The notes: generated by a model from the letters alone, not told the origin. Positions 1 to 8,639 are shown, counted from the first letter of the stretch. The stretch: DNA of 64,000 nt from an uncultured Dokdonia sp. (GCA_947503305.1 CANNDF010000004.1:310001-374000); one strand, 5' to 3'. Translations and numbers: made by a program.

Positions 1-82
1 TGTTCTTACAACATTATATGTAATTAGTAAAGATTTAGCATTCAATACTAGTACTAGATTACGATTCAGTCCTGAAAATTGA
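1..82 (+). CDS. C-terminal end of an upstream protein (partial)
   Basis: An open frame enters from the left edge in frame 2 and stops with TGA at 80-82. The visible tail is about 26 residues and ends in KDLAFNTSTRLRFSPEN. The alternation of polar and hydrophobic residues at the very end resembles the last strand of an outer-membrane barrel, but this is only an impression. The other two frames in this stretch carry early stops or no sensible peptide. No function can be assigned. Confidence 0.45.
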   Translation, partial: VLTTLYVISKDLAFNTSTRLRFSPEN

Positions 83-98
83 CAGTTGGGTTTATTAT

Positions 99-112
99 GC
101 TTTCGCGAAAGC
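99..112. repeat. Dispersed palindrome GCTTTCGCGAAAGC, copy 1
   Basis: Perfect 14-bp palindrome in the gap between the left-edge gene and the TPR-like gene at 154. It is one of ten exact copies in this window. Confidence 0.9.
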
Positions 113-153
113 GTATAATCTCTCAATTTTACACTATCAAAAATTACGATATC

Positions 154-786
154 ATGAAAAAAACACTTATTTGTATTATTATACTATGGACTTCACTAGG
201 GATTGCTCAATCACAATACGAAGGAGGGATGCGAAAGGCTTTTTCTCTTTGGGAAGAGAATAAACTTGATGAAGCATCAAATCTCTTTGAACGTATCGGT
301 TCTGCCGAAAAAGAAAACTGGCTTCCCGATTATTACATAGCGCAAATTCATATTTTAAAATGCTGGATGAACTGGGAGAATAGGGAAGAGAGTGCTCTTA
401 AAACAAATCTGGATAAAGCTCAGGAGCATATTAATAATATGCTTACTATTAAAAAAGAAAATCCGTATGTTAATCAAATGCAGGCGCAGCTATATACCGT
501 ATGGGTTGCTCATGATGGGATGAAATATGGGATGAAATATTCAGGAAAAGTATCAGAATTATATACTGATGCCTTAAAAGCTGATCCTGAAAATCCTATT
601 CTTATTTTGAATAAAGCAGAATGGGATATGGGTGCTGCTCGTTATTTTGGAACTTCATTAGAACCTTATTGTAAGGAAATACAACGTTCCATAGAACTTT
701 TTGCTACCTTTAAACCTGCCACAGAATTCCATCCAAGTTACGGCCTTGAGCGTGCTCAGGAAGTAATTAAAACGTGTGGACAATAA
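154..786 (+). CDS. Secreted TPR-like protein of unknown function
   Basis: A 210-residue protein beginning MKKTLICIIILWTSLGIAQS, a clear Sec signal peptide ending near residue 19. The frame stays open upstream to about 79, but the ATG at 154 is preferred because it places the signal peptide at the N terminus. The mature part is helical and rich in Trp, Glu and Lys. It has repeated helix pairs (for example the KLDEASNLFERI and SELYTDALKADPENP stretches) that resemble tetratricopeptide repeats. It stops 11 bp before the histidine kinase gene, so the two are probably co-transcribed. That suggests, without proof, a periplasmic partner or sensor accessory. No enzyme motif is visible. Confidence 0.7.
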   Translation: MKKTLICIIILWTSLGIAQSQYEGGMRKAFSLWEENKLDEASNLFERIGSAEKENWLPDYYIAQIHILKCWMNWENREESALKTNLDKAQEHINNMLTIKKENPYVNQMQAQLYTVWVAHDGMKYGMKYSGKVSELYTDALKADPENPILILNKAEWDMGAARYFGTSLEPYCKEIQRSIELFATFKPATEFHPSYGLERAQEVIKTCGQ

Positions 787-797
787 AGTATCTAGTA

Positions 798-2126
798 ATG
801 AAGTATCTAGCGAGAGAGTTTGTAAAAGCATTTGTACTTGGGTTCGTCATCTTTTTGTTACATGGTCTTATCATGTACCTCATTGGGAACCCTTGGTATG
901 GAGCTAGTATGTCAGAATTTTTCTTTCAAAATCAGCTTTTTTCTGTCTCGTTATACCTCGTGAATATGTATATTTTTAAAGCATATATTGATAAGTATGA
1001 AGCGCAATTCTGGACACTCAAACGCATTTCTATAGGCTTGTTAACGGGGGTATTTGCTACCTTTATCACTGTTTTTTTTATACGCCTTTTTTTAATGGTG
1101 ATCCGAGGAGGGCAAGCGTTAGAGGATTTTTTGGCAAATGAACAATTAAATGATTATTATCTCTCTGCAATTATTGCTTTTGTTTCTACAGGCTTATTTT
1201 ATGTCTTTTATTACTGGAAAAGTAAACAGGATAGAAAGGTCAAACAATCAAAAATTATTGCAGGAACAGCTTCTGCAAAATTTGATGCTCTTAAAAACCA
1301 ACTAGATCCTCATTTTTTATTTAACAGTCTTAATGTACTTGCGAGTCTAATAGAAGAGAATCCAAGACAAGCACAAAAATTCACTACCTCTTTATCAAAG
1401 GTTTATCGTTATGTTTTGGAACAGAAGAATAAAGATTTGGTTCCTATAGATGAAGAACTTTCTTTTGCTAGGACATATATGAATTTAATTAAAATGCGCT
1501 TTGAGGATAGTATTATTATTGATATTCCTGAACAAGCTTCTAATCCTGAATATAAAGTAGTTCCGCTATCCTTACAATTACTTTTAGAAAATGCGGTAAA
1601 GCATAATATGGTAACCCCAAATAGAAAACTGCATATTCGAATATATGAAGATAATAATCGATTGGTTGTAAAAAATAATATACAGGCAAAGCAAGTTGTA
1701 AAAAAGAGCAGTGGAGTAGGGCTTCATAATATCAAACAGAGGTATCACTTACTTACAGATGCTGACGTAGCTATTAAAGATGATGGGGCATTTTTTGGGG
1801 TAGCAATTCCAATGCTTACTGAGGCACGCTCTTTTAGGCCAAAACAAAAAGAATATATAGAAGATAAAAGATATAAACGTGCGCAAGAAAAAGTTGAAAA
1901 ACTAAAAGGGTTTTATATACACTTCACTATTTATCTAATTATGGTTCCTGTTTTTATTTTTTTAAATTATAAATCTACAGGATTTCCATGGGCTATATTC
2001 CCTATTGTTGGATGGGGATGGGGAGTTATAGGACATGCTGCAGATGTTTTTGCATGGAACCCTATATTTAATAAGACTTGGGAGGCCAAAAAGATAGAAG
2101 AACTAATGAATGATGATGATTTTTAA
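798..2126 (+). CDS. LytS/YpdA-type sensor histidine kinase with C-terminal 2TM domain
   Basis: A 442-residue membrane histidine kinase. About four transmembrane helices span roughly residues 10-145. A His_kinase (PF06580) domain follows, with the phospho-acceptor motif LDPHFLFNSL near residue 170. The ATP-binding N-box LLLENAVKHN lies near 263, and a G-box-like SSGVGLHNIKQRY near 305. The last 80 residues form a 2TM domain (PF13239 type: KGFYIHFTIYLI...GWGWGVIGH). The ATG at 798 is chosen over an in-frame start at 774 because the latter would overlap the preceding gene. Kinases of this family normally phosphorylate a LytTR response regulator, usually encoded next door. None is present here. 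Two small 2TM proteins follow instead. Confidence 0.9.
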   Translation: MKYLAREFVKAFVLGFVIFLLHGLIMYLIGNPWYGASMSEFFFQNQLFSVSLYLVNMYIFKAYIDKYEAQFWTLKRISIGLLTGVFATFITVFFIRLFLMVIRGGQALEDFLANEQLNDYYLSAIIAFVSTGLFYVFYYWKSKQDRKVKQSKIIAGTASAKFDALKNQLDPHFLFNSLNVLASLIEENPRQAQKFTTSLSKVYRYVLEQKNKDLVPIDEELSFARTYMNLIKMRFEDSIIIDIPEQASNPEYKVVPLSLQLLLENAVKHNMVTPNRKLHIRIYEDNNRLVVKNNIQAKQVVKKSSGVGLHNIKQRYHLLTDADVAIKDDGAFFGVAIPMLTEARSFRPKQKEYIEDKRYKRAQEKVEKLKGFYIHFTIYLIMVPVFIFLNYKSTGFPWAIFPIVGWGWGVIGHAADVFAWNPIFNKTWEAKKIEELMNDDDF

Positions 2127-2138
2127 TAATTTATAATC

Positions 2139-2420
2139 ATGACACCAGAAGAGCGTAGAGATAAATTTGAACGAGCAAAGAAACGTGTTACTGACCTTAA
2201 GAAATTTTATGGGGAATTGATAAGTTATTTTCTTTTTATCATCGTTTTGGCAGGGATTAATTATTATTTCAATGGCTGGACATATATGTGGTTTTTATGG
2301 GCTGTTTTTGGTTGGGGAATTGGATTAATGTTTAGGGCATGGAAGTTATTTGGAAAAAATCCCTTTTTAAGTAAGGACTGGGAAGAAAGAAAAATTAAAG
2401 AATACATGGATAAAGACTAA
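2139..2420 (+). CDS. 2TM domain-containing protein
   Basis: A 93-residue protein that is essentially a free-standing 2TM domain: a charged N-terminal helix (EERRDKFERAKKRVTDLKKFYGELISYF), two transmembrane helices joined by a short NGW-containing turn, the FGWGIGLMFRAWKLFG signature, and a C-terminal EERKIKEYMDKD helix. The same order is seen at the C terminus of the preceding kinase. The gene lies 12 bp after the kinase and 3 bp before a second 2TM gene, so it belongs to the same operon. The domain is common in Bacteroidota sensor operons. Its biochemical role is not established, and a membrane dimerisation or signal-modulating role is inference. Confidence 0.88.
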   Translation: MTPEERRDKFERAKKRVTDLKKFYGELISYFLFIIVLAGINYYFNGWTYMWFLWAVFGWGIGLMFRAWKLFGKNPFLSKDWEERKIKEYMDKD

Positions 2421-2423
2421 GTA

Positions 2424-2720
2424 ATGGAGGCTCAAGACCTAAAATATTTACGCGCAAAAAATACTGTAAAAAAAATACGGGGTTTTTATATACATTCCTT
2501 TGCATTTGTTGTCGTTATTCTTATTGCTGCATTACTCCCTTTTTTTGGATCTGAGATATGTATGATATGCTTTTCAAACAATCCATGGATTAATTTACTA
2601 GGATTCTTTCCTTGGGGTATTGGATTGTTTTTTCATGGCGTAACAACATTTCATTGGATAGGTCCATTTCATAAATGGGAACAACGAAAAATTAAACAAT
2701 TTATGGAAGAAGATGAATAA
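2424..2720 (+). CDS. 2TM domain-containing protein
   Basis: A 98-residue second stand-alone 2TM protein with the family layout: N-terminal KYLRAKNTVKKIRGFYIHSF, two hydrophobic helices, the FFPWGIGLFFHGVTTF signature and C-terminal KWEQRKIKQFMEEDE. It carries two extra cysteines between the helices (EICMICF). The gene starts 3 bp after the previous stop and is the last protein gene of the operon, ending 65 bp before RNase P RNA. With the kinase it gives three copies of one domain in a row, which suggests hetero-oligomer formation in the membrane. Confidence 0.88.
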   Translation: MEAQDLKYLRAKNTVKKIRGFYIHSFAFVVVILIAALLPFFGSEICMICFSNNPWINLLGFFPWGIGLFFHGVTTFHWIGPFHKWEQRKIKQFMEEDE

Positions 2721-2746
2721 TTATTTCTTTCTATAATGATGTATTG

Positions 2747-2781
2747 TTTGTTTGTGCTTCAATTTTTGAAGTGTACCTTTG
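2747..2781 (+). promoter_or_regulatory. Promoter of rnpB (TTTG-N19-TANNTTTG)
   Basis: TTTG at 2751-2754 (another at 2747-2750) is followed after exactly 19 bases by TACCTTTG at 2774-2781. This matches the Bacteroidota -33/-7 consensus very well. The predicted transcript start, a few bases downstream, coincides with the 5' end of RNase P RNA at about 2786. Confidence 0.75.
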
Positions 2782-2785
2782 TATC

Positions 2786-3086
2786 GCAGGTCGCCTTATC
2801 GATCACGTAACATACGTGGTAGGAAAGTCCGGACACCACAGAGTAGCATAGCGGCTAACGGCCGTCACCACTAGTAATAGTGGTAGGACAAGTGCAACAG
2901 AAAGAATGTACAGGTAATGCTGTAGTGCAATCAGGTAAACTCTATGCGGTGCAATGCCAAGTATACTCGCAGTTAAGTGTTACTCGCACGTTGTGGGAGG
3001 GTAGGCAGATAGAGAGGGCTAGTAATAGCCGTCCCAGATAAATGATAAGGGCTATATATAGTACAGAATCCGGCTTATAGACCTGC
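2786..3086 (+). ncRNA. rnpB: RNase P RNA
   Basis: The catalytic RNA of ribonuclease P, which matures the 5' ends of tRNAs. The universal core is visible: AGGAAAGTCCGGACACCACAG near 2821 (P4 5' side and flanking CR-I), GTGCAACAGAAAG near 2892, and ACAGAATCCGGCTTATAG at 3063-3080 (P4 3' side). The first bases GCAGGTC (2786-2792) pair with GACCTGC (3080-3086) to close helix P1. A T-run then follows and probably ends transcription. Length is about 300 nt. Ends are set from the P1 pairing and the promoter and may be off by a few bases. Confidence 0.95.
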
Positions 3087-3090
3087 TTTT

Positions 3091-3654
3091 TTATTCTTCT
3101 TCATTATTTTCTAAGTACGAAAAAAAACTAAAAGCATTTCCACCGTAATGTCGAGTCTCTATATAATTTATAAAAGAATCCATTTTTGTATGCTTACTAT
3201 GCTCAATAATTAATACCCCTTCTGCATCTAATAATACGTTTTCAAAAACTAAGTTTACAATTTTTTCAAACAGTGCTATATCAATATCATACGGAGGATC
3301 TGCAAAAATAATATCATAGGTTCCGGAGGCTCGTTCTAGATATTTAAAGACATCGCTTTTAACCGTTTGAATGGCAGTAAAATCAAATTCTTCTGAAGTT
3401 TTGTTTATAAACTGGATACAACCATAATGAGTGTCTACAGCTACGATTTTATCAGAACCTCTTGAAGCAAATTCATAGCTTATGTTTCCCGTACCTGCAA
3501 ATAAGTCCAAAACATGTAGACTCCCTATATGAAACTGACTACGAATAATATTAAATAAGGCCTCTTTTGCCATATCTGTTGTAGGTCTGACAGGAAGCTT
3601 TTTTGGAGCCTGTATACGTCTTCCTTTATATTTTCCTGAAATAATGCGTGTCAT
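3091..3654 (-). CDS. rsmD: 16S rRNA (guanine(966)-N(2))-methyltransferase RsmD
   Basis: A 187-residue SAM-dependent methyltransferase that modifies G966 of 16S rRNA during 30S assembly. Visible family marks are the N-terminal RIISGKYKGRRIQAPKKLPVRPTTDMAKEALFN, the SAM-binding LDLFAGTGNISYEFASRG, and the catalytic DPPY tetrapeptide in IIFADPPYDI, which contacts the flipped guanine. Length is normal for RsmD. Its start overlaps the stop of the DUF3822 gene by 4 bp, so it is the last gene of a three-gene minus-strand operon. It ends only 4 bp from the convergent rnpB. Confidence 0.95.
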   Translation of the reverse strand: MTRIISGKYKGRRIQAPKKLPVRPTTDMAKEALFNIIRSQFHIGSLHVLDLFAGTGNISYEFASRGSDKIVAVDTHYGCIQFINKTSEEFDFTAIQTVKSDVFKYLERASGTYDIIFADPPYDIDIALFEKIVNLVFENVLLDAEGVLIIEHSKHTKMDSFINYIETRHYGGNAFSFFSYLENNEEE

Positions 3655-4445
3655 GCAAGGGTACTTAATATATAGTCTTTATTTGGGATAGTATCTGAAT
3701 TACTATTTGCAATACTGACATTACGTATATACGTATAGGCTAATGTATAAATAGGGTCTTCTACTTCTATATATCCCATTAATTCTAGCTTAGTTGTTTC
3801 TGGATTTAATTCTAATTGTTCAAAAGTGAATAATAGATAGTAGATAAAATCTTCTTTAGAGTGAAATTCAAAAGAATTTGCAAGTAGTAATTTCTTTTTA
3901 TGGGTGACAATAATATCAAAACTACTTTTATGAAGGTTTGCGGTTACTTTTGGGGCTTCTTGTAATGTATCATTGTCTAAAGTGCTTTTTATGAGGAGAG
4001 AGATTCCATGGTAATAATCAAAAGATCCATAGGTGTCAAAAAAATAATTATTAATGTTTGTATACGGGATATAAACATTAACAATATCGTGGGTGTCAAT
4101 GGTATCGTATGCAATAAAATCTGTAGCCAGAATTTTTGTATTAAATTTTAAATAGTCTGTGAGTTTGTCAGAATCAAATATTGCTTTTGGCACTAATGAA
4201 AAAAGGGCGTTAATATAGACGACCTCTACTTTTTTATAGGATTCTTTTAATGCTGTTTGTTGTTTAAAAAAATGAACTACTTCAGTTAATAATGATGAAG
4301 GATCTTTTTTTTGATCAAAGTGCGTTACTTGATATTCTAATATAGTTTGAGAGGCAATGTCTTGAGTAAAAAAAGAAAGTCCATCTAAGCATACTTGGAT
4401 GGACAATTTCTTATGTATCGTATTTGATGAATTATTATTCATCAT
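3651..4445 (-). CDS. DUF3822 family protein
   Basis: About 264 residues. It resembles the DUF3822 family (an actin-like ATPase fold has been proposed for this family), usually found next to rsmD in Flavobacteriia. The frame is open further upstream to 4520. Starts at 4445 or 4442 (MMNNNSSNTIHKKLSIQVCLDG) are preferred because they overlap the upstream gene by only about 10 bp and match the family N terminus. The recurrent pairing with rsmD and the preceding membrane protein hints at a shared pathway, but no catalytic motif is seen and the function is unknown. Confidence 0.8.
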   Translation of the reverse strand: MMNNNSSNTIHKKLSIQVCLDGLSFFTQDIASQTILEYQVTHFDQKKDPSSLLTEVVHFFKQQTALKESYKKVEVVYINALFSLVPKAIFDSDKLTDYLKFNTKILATDFIAYDTIDTHDIVNVYIPYTNINNYFFDTYGSFDYYHGISLLIKSTLDNDTLQEAPKVTANLHKSSFDIIVTHKKKLLLANSFEFHSKEDFIYYLLFTFEQLELNPETTKLELMGYIEVEDPIYTLAYTYIRNVSIANSNSDTIPNKDYILSTLA

Positions 4446-5088
4446 TTGCACCATAACTCTTGGGCCAGTTTCCATTTGTGTTAATTTGATCCATAGATCC
4501 AACGATAAGTGCCTCACCATTAACTCCGTCTACAGAAACAACTTGTTTTTCTTTATTGATATAATCTTTATTTTGATCAAACAGTAATGTCTCTTTTAAA
4601 ACTTTTATTTGAAATACAGGATAATCAATATTATTTTTATTGATAGTACCTGCTTGTAAATCAAACTTAGAATCTACACCATCTATAGGAACATTGATCA
4701 TTGTTTTATAACGGTCAGAACTACCAAAGAGAGAATCTTTTATGGATTTAAATCCTAAAGTATCTATTAATGTAATTTCTTTATAAGTATCTACACCAAA
4801 AGCTTCAGTTTGCTCTTGGTCAAGGACTAAGGTATCTCTACGCTGAGTTAAGGTAAATTGTGCAGTATCAATGAATCGCACTAATTTATTAAAATCTCCC
4901 TCATACTTTCCTGTTACCGTTTTGTGAGCAAGTTCTGAGATACGTAAATCACGTAAATTTTCTATAGCCGCTTTGTACCTTTTTTCTTTGACTTCATTGA
5001 ATTGTACTTCTCCATAAATAGCATTAAATAAAAGGTAAGATAGTCCAGCTATTACCACCCAAAGCACAAGTTGCAAAATAAGTTTCAT
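4435..5088 (-). CDS. Membrane-anchored protein of unknown function
   Basis: A 217-residue protein with one N-terminal hydrophobic helix (residues 3-23, MKLILQLVLWVVIAGLSYLLF), then a coiled-coil-like stretch (EVKEKRYKAAIENLRDLRISELAHKTVTGKYEGDFNKLVRFID). The rest is a soluble domain, probably periplasmic. The KTVTGKYEGDFNKL segment resembles sequences in conserved flavobacterial proteins encoded beside DUF3822 and rsmD. It is the first gene of that minus-strand operon and is transcribed away from the helicase gene at 5203. No enzymatic motif is recognised. The function is unknown. Confidence 0.75.
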   Translation of the reverse strand: MKLILQLVLWVVIAGLSYLLFNAIYGEVQFNEVKEKRYKAAIENLRDLRISELAHKTVTGKYEGDFNKLVRFIDTAQFTLTQRRDTLVLDQEQTEAFGVDTYKEITLIDTLGFKSIKDSLFGSSDRYKTMINVPIDGVDSKFDLQAGTINKNNIDYPVFQIKVLKETLLFDQNKDYINKEKQVVSVDGVNGEALIVGSMDQINTNGNWPKSYGANDE

Positions 5089-5202
5089 TCTATAGGAGTT
5101 TTTATATTAGTTACGTATACTCGCAAATCTACAATTTTTTTTTATTCGTAAAAACATATTAGGATATTTTCCTTCGTTATCTTTACCTCATAATTTTTAT
5201 TT

Positions 5203-6636
5203 ATGTCTATTGACCCTTTGTCATTTTATAAGCTTTTACAAGCAGACTTCCCATATACCCCTACTAGTAAACAAGATATCCTATTAGAAAAACTTTCTTA
5301 TTTTCTTCTAGATGATGACTATAACACTGTTTTCTTACTAAAAGGATATGCTGGAACGGGTAAGACTACTATCATAGGGACTTTAGTTAAAAACTTATGG
5401 AAGGCAAAGCTGTCATCAGTATTAATGGCCCCTACAGGAAGGGCAGCAAAAGTGATAAGTAATTATAGTAAAAGACAAGCATTTACGATTCACAGAAAGA
5501 TTTATTTTCCCAAAAAAGAAAGAGGCGGAGGTGTCTCTTTTACATTGCAACCTAACAAACACCGTAATTGTATTTTTATCGTAGATGAAGCATCTATGAT
5601 ATCTGACCGTGCTAGTGATTCTAAACTATTTGAAAATGGTTCTTTGCTTGATGATATGATGCAATATGTATATAGTGGACACCATTGTAAACTCATATTA
5701 ATAGGGGATGATGCACAACTACCACCTGTAAAGTTAGACCTTTCTCCAGCCTTAGATAAAAAAGTGCTTTCCATGCAATATAATAAGGAAATAGATGTCT
5801 TACAGCTCGATGAGGTAATGAGGCAAGCAGATGAAAGTGGTATATTATCAAACGCTACAGTACTTAGAGAACATCTGTCTGAAGGATTCTATCAAGATTT
5901 TAAGTTTGATCTTCATGGATATACAGATATAATACGATTAATAGATGGTCATGAAATTATAGATATGATTAATGATTCTTACGATCAGGTTGGTAATGAA
6001 GAGACGGCTATTATTGTGCGGTCCAATAAGAGGGCAAATTTATATAATCAACAAATAAGAGCACGTATTTTATATCAAGAAGAAGAAGTTTCTGCTGGAG
6101 ATCATCTTATGGTAGTAAAAAATAATTACTTCTGGCTAGACACAAATAGCGATGCGGGTTTTATTGCAAATGGCGATATAATTAAAATTCTAGAGATCTA
6201 TGCACTTAAAGAGTTATACGGTTTCCGTTTTGCAGAGGTAAAAGTTCAAATGATTGATTATCCATCTATGAAACCTTTTGATACAGTAATCATGCTAGAT
6301 GTATTGGCTATGGAGACTCCATCATTACCCTATGAGGATTCTAATAGGTTGTATCAAGAAGTTCAAAAAGATTATGCAGATGAGAAAGCAAATTATAAAC
6401 GTTTTCTCAAGATTAAGAATAATAAATACTTTAACGCATTACAAGTAAAATTTTCATATGCTGTGACGTGTCATAAGTCTCAAGGAGGACAATGGGAGCG
6501 TGTTTTTATTGAACAACCTTACCTTTCTGATGGAATAAATCGCGATTACCTCAGATGGTTATACACGGCAATTACCCGTGCAAAATCAAAATTATATCTC
6601 ATTGGTTTTAAGCAGGACATGTTTCTAGAAGAATAG
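5203..6636 (+). CDS. RecD-like ATP-dependent DNA helicase
   Basis: A 477-residue superfamily 1 helicase. Walker A GYAGTGKTT is at residues 48-56, motif Ia has LMAPTGRAAKVI near 79, and the Walker B-type IFIVDEASM is near 125. LILIGDDAQLPPV (motif III) lies near 166. The C-terminal UvrD_C_2-like part has SYAVTCHKSQGGQWERVFIEQP near 423 and a closing LYTAITRAKSKLYLIG. It lacks the N-terminal RecD2 extension, so it is the short flavobacterial form. These proteins are thought to act 5' to 3' on DNA in repair, which is inferred from family membership. It is divergent from the DUF3822/rsmD operon and probably has its own promoter in 5089-5202. Confidence 0.88.
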   Translation: MSIDPLSFYKLLQADFPYTPTSKQDILLEKLSYFLLDDDYNTVFLLKGYAGTGKTTIIGTLVKNLWKAKLSSVLMAPTGRAAKVISNYSKRQAFTIHRKIYFPKKERGGGVSFTLQPNKHRNCIFIVDEASMISDRASDSKLFENGSLLDDMMQYVYSGHHCKLILIGDDAQLPPVKLDLSPALDKKVLSMQYNKEIDVLQLDEVMRQADESGILSNATVLREHLSEGFYQDFKFDLHGYTDIIRLIDGHEIIDMINDSYDQVGNEETAIIVRSNKRANLYNQQIRARILYQEEEVSAGDHLMVVKNNYFWLDTNSDAGFIANGDIIKILEIYALKELYGFRFAEVKVQMIDYPSMKPFDTVIMLDVLAMETPSLPYEDSNRLYQEVQKDYADEKANYKRFLKIKNNKYFNALQVKFSYAVTCHKSQGGQWERVFIEQPYLSDGINRDYLRWLYTAITRAKSKLYLIGFKQDMFLEE

Positions 6637-6692
6637 ATAATAATCTTTATACAAAAGTTGTATCTTGGATAGGTATCTATTTCTGTTTAGTC

Positions 6693-7253
6693 ATGAATTT
6701 TGAACTCATTATCAGTATTATTTTAGGTTTTTCCCTAGCAGCGGCAGCTGGTTTTCGAATTTTTATTCCGTTACTAGTTCTAAGTTTATCAGCGCATTTT
6801 GGGTGGTTTCCTGTGAATGAACAATGGCAATGGGTAGGAAGTGTACCCGCTTTATGGTTGTTAATCGTTGCAGCTGTGATTGAAACTTTTGCTTATTTTA
6901 TCCCGTGGCTTGATAATGTGTTAGACACAATTTCTGTACCACTTGCAGGATTAGCAGGAACACTACTTATGGTTTCTACGATGGGCGACATGAATCCCGC
7001 ATTTTCATGGGCTTTGGCTATTATTGCTGGGGGTGGGGCAGCAGCAGCAATTTCGGGGACTAGTAGTGCTACACGACTTACCTCTACAGCAACAACAGGA
7101 GGGATTGCAAACCCAGTAATAGCTTCAGTAGAAACTGGAGCTGCAACTACTATTTCTGTAGCTAGTTTATTTTCGCCTATTATTGCTTTAATAATTGTCC
7201 TGTTTCTTATCTGGAATGTATGGAGATGGATTAAAAAATTACGACATGCATAA
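6693..7253 (+). CDS. DUF4126 domain-containing membrane protein
   Basis: A 186-residue integral membrane protein with about five hydrophobic segments and many Gly/Ala/Ser residues. The N-terminal LSIILGFSLAAAAGFRIFIPLL-type stretch and the central AGGGAAAAISGTSSATRLTSTATTGGIANP are characteristic of DUF4126. The ratio of small residues in the central segment suggests closely packed helices, as in small transporters. The function of the family is unknown. The gene stands alone between the helicase and kdsB, both on the same strand. Confidence 0.8.
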   Translation: MNFELIISIILGFSLAAAAGFRIFIPLLVLSLSAHFGWFPVNEQWQWVGSVPALWLLIVAAVIETFAYFIPWLDNVLDTISVPLAGLAGTLLMVSTMGDMNPAFSWALAIIAGGGAAAAISGTSSATRLTSTATTGGIANPVIASVETGAATTISVASLFSPIIALIIVLFLIWNVWRWIKKLRHA

Positions 7254-7296
7254 TTCGTTCTGAGATTACCTATTTTTGTAGTATAATTTTAGAAAG

Positions 7297-7316
7297 TACG
7301 CTTTCGCGAAAGCGTA
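7297..7316. repeat. Dispersed palindrome, copy 2 (20-bp extended form)
   Basis: TACGCTTTCGCGAAAGCGTA is a perfect 20-bp palindrome containing the 14-bp core at 7300-7313. It lies 10 bp before the kdsB start codon. A possible -7 box, TATTTTTG (7271-7278), sits upstream, so the palindrome would fall in the 5' leader of kdsB mRNA. Confidence 0.9.
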
Positions 7317-7325
7317 ATAAACCAC

Positions 7326-8072
7326 ATGAGTACACCCTTAAAAATTATTGCTATGATCCCCGCCCGTTATGCGGCATCTCGATTTCCAGGTAAAATGATG
7401 AAGGATCTAGGCGGAAAGCCTGTTATATTAAAAACCTATGAAAGTACAGTTGCTACAGGGCTTTTTGATAAAGTATATGTAGTGACAGATAGTTCTATTA
7501 TATACGATGCTATTCTAGATGCTGGAGGGAATGTACTGATGAGTCGCAAAGATCATGAATGTGGTAGTGACCGTATTGCAGAAGCGGTTGCAGCTATAGA
7601 TTGTGATATTGTTGTAAATGTTCAAGGCGATGAACCATTTACATCAAAAGAAGATCTAGAACCTGTTCTTACTGTTTTTTATGGGGATGATGCATCACAA
7701 ATTGATCTTGCGAGTGTAATGACTCCTATGAATGATGAGGATGAAATTAAGAATCCTAATAATGTAAAGGTTATTGTAGATGCAATGGACTATGCCTTGT
7801 ATTTTTCACGTTCACCTCTTCCTTTTATAAGAGATAGAGAACGTAAAATTACTACGTATAAACATAAAGGGATTTATGCTTTCAGGAAACAAGCTGTTAT
7901 TGATTTTTCTAACTTGCCTATGCGGTCTTTGGAAGCTGCAGAAAAAATAGAATGTATTCGGTTTTTAGAATATGGAAAGAAGATTAAAATGGTACGATCT
8001 GATAATCTCGCGATTGGAATAGATACGCCTGAAGATTTAGAAAAAGCACGGAGTATCGTGGCAAATAATTAA
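7326..8072 (+). CDS. kdsB: 3-deoxy-manno-octulosonate cytidylyltransferase
   Basis: A 248-residue enzyme that activates Kdo with CTP to CMP-Kdo, the donor for the inner core of lipopolysaccharide. The N-terminal IPARYAASRFPGKMMKDLGGKPVILKTYE, central RKDHECGSDRIAEAV and NVQGDEPF, and C-terminal AIGIDTPEDLEKA are all KdsB hallmarks. Length matches the family (about 245-250). The ATG at 7326 places the nucleotide-binding loop at the usual distance from the N terminus. It is 3 bp from the acyltransferase gene, so the two probably share a transcript in the cell-envelope pathway. Confidence 0.96.
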   Translation: MSTPLKIIAMIPARYAASRFPGKMMKDLGGKPVILKTYESTVATGLFDKVYVVTDSSIIYDAILDAGGNVLMSRKDHECGSDRIAEAVAAIDCDIVVNVQGDEPFTSKEDLEPVLTVFYGDDASQIDLASVMTPMNDEDEIKNPNNVKVIVDAMDYALYFSRSPLPFIRDRERKITTYKHKGIYAFRKQAVIDFSNLPMRSLEAAEKIECIRFLEYGKKIKMVRSDNLAIGIDTPEDLEKARSIVANN

Positions 8073-8075
8073 TTT

Positions 8076-8630
8076 ATGGGATTATCAAAATGGTTTTATA
8101 AACGCGTGCTTGGATGGACTTTTACAGGTGATTTCTCAGCAGATACTATAAAAAAATGTATTGTTATTGCTGTACCTCATACGAGCTGGCATGATTTTTA
8201 CATGGGGGTTTTGCTACGCTCTATAGTAGGAGTCAAGATAGGGTTTATAGGAAAAAAGGAGCTGTTTAAATTTCCCTTTGGTTATATTTTTAGAGCAATG
8301 GGGGGAGCCCCTATTGATCGTACTCCTGGTCAAGATAAAGTAAAAGCTATTGCAAAAGTTTTTGATAACAAAGATGAGTTTAGACTTACATTGGCGCCAG
8401 AAGGGACACGAAAGAAAGTAGATGCTCTTAAGACAGGTTTTTACTATATAGCTCTCGAAGCACAAGTGCCTATTATTATGGTAGCTTTTGATTTTGGAAA
8501 AAAAGAACACCGTATTTCAAAACCACTATACCCAACGGGCAATATTAATGAAGATATGGTTCTTATACATGAATTTTTTAAAGGAGCCATAGGTAAAATA
8601 CCTGAATATAGCTTCACACCCAACGTGTAA
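8076..8630 (+). CDS. PlsC-like 1-acyl-sn-glycerol-3-phosphate acyltransferase family protein
   Basis: A 184-residue acyltransferase. The HX4D catalytic motif appears as PHTSWHDF near residue 34. The substrate-binding block is GGAPIDRT near 73 and APEGTRKKV near 112. It lacks the long hydrophobic N-terminal anchor of classical PlsC and is shorter than most. This fits the small flavobacterial paralogues, whose acyl acceptor is not always lysophosphatidic acid. Adjacency to kdsB (3 bp) suggests an envelope lipid role. The exact substrate is uncertain. Confidence 0.85.
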   Translation: MGLSKWFYKRVLGWTFTGDFSADTIKKCIVIAVPHTSWHDFYMGVLLRSIVGVKIGFIGKKELFKFPFGYIFRAMGGAPIDRTPGQDKVKAIAKVFDNKDEFRLTLAPEGTRKKVDALKTGFYYIALEAQVPIIMVAFDFGKKEHRISKPLYPTGNINEDMVLIHEFFKGAIGKIPEYSFTPNV

Positions 8631-8639
8631 TTATAAAAA

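Noticed and set aside
4446-4520. N-terminal extension of the DUF3822 protein
   Set aside because: It lies fully inside the upstream gene, and the family start matches MNNNSSNTIHKKLS.
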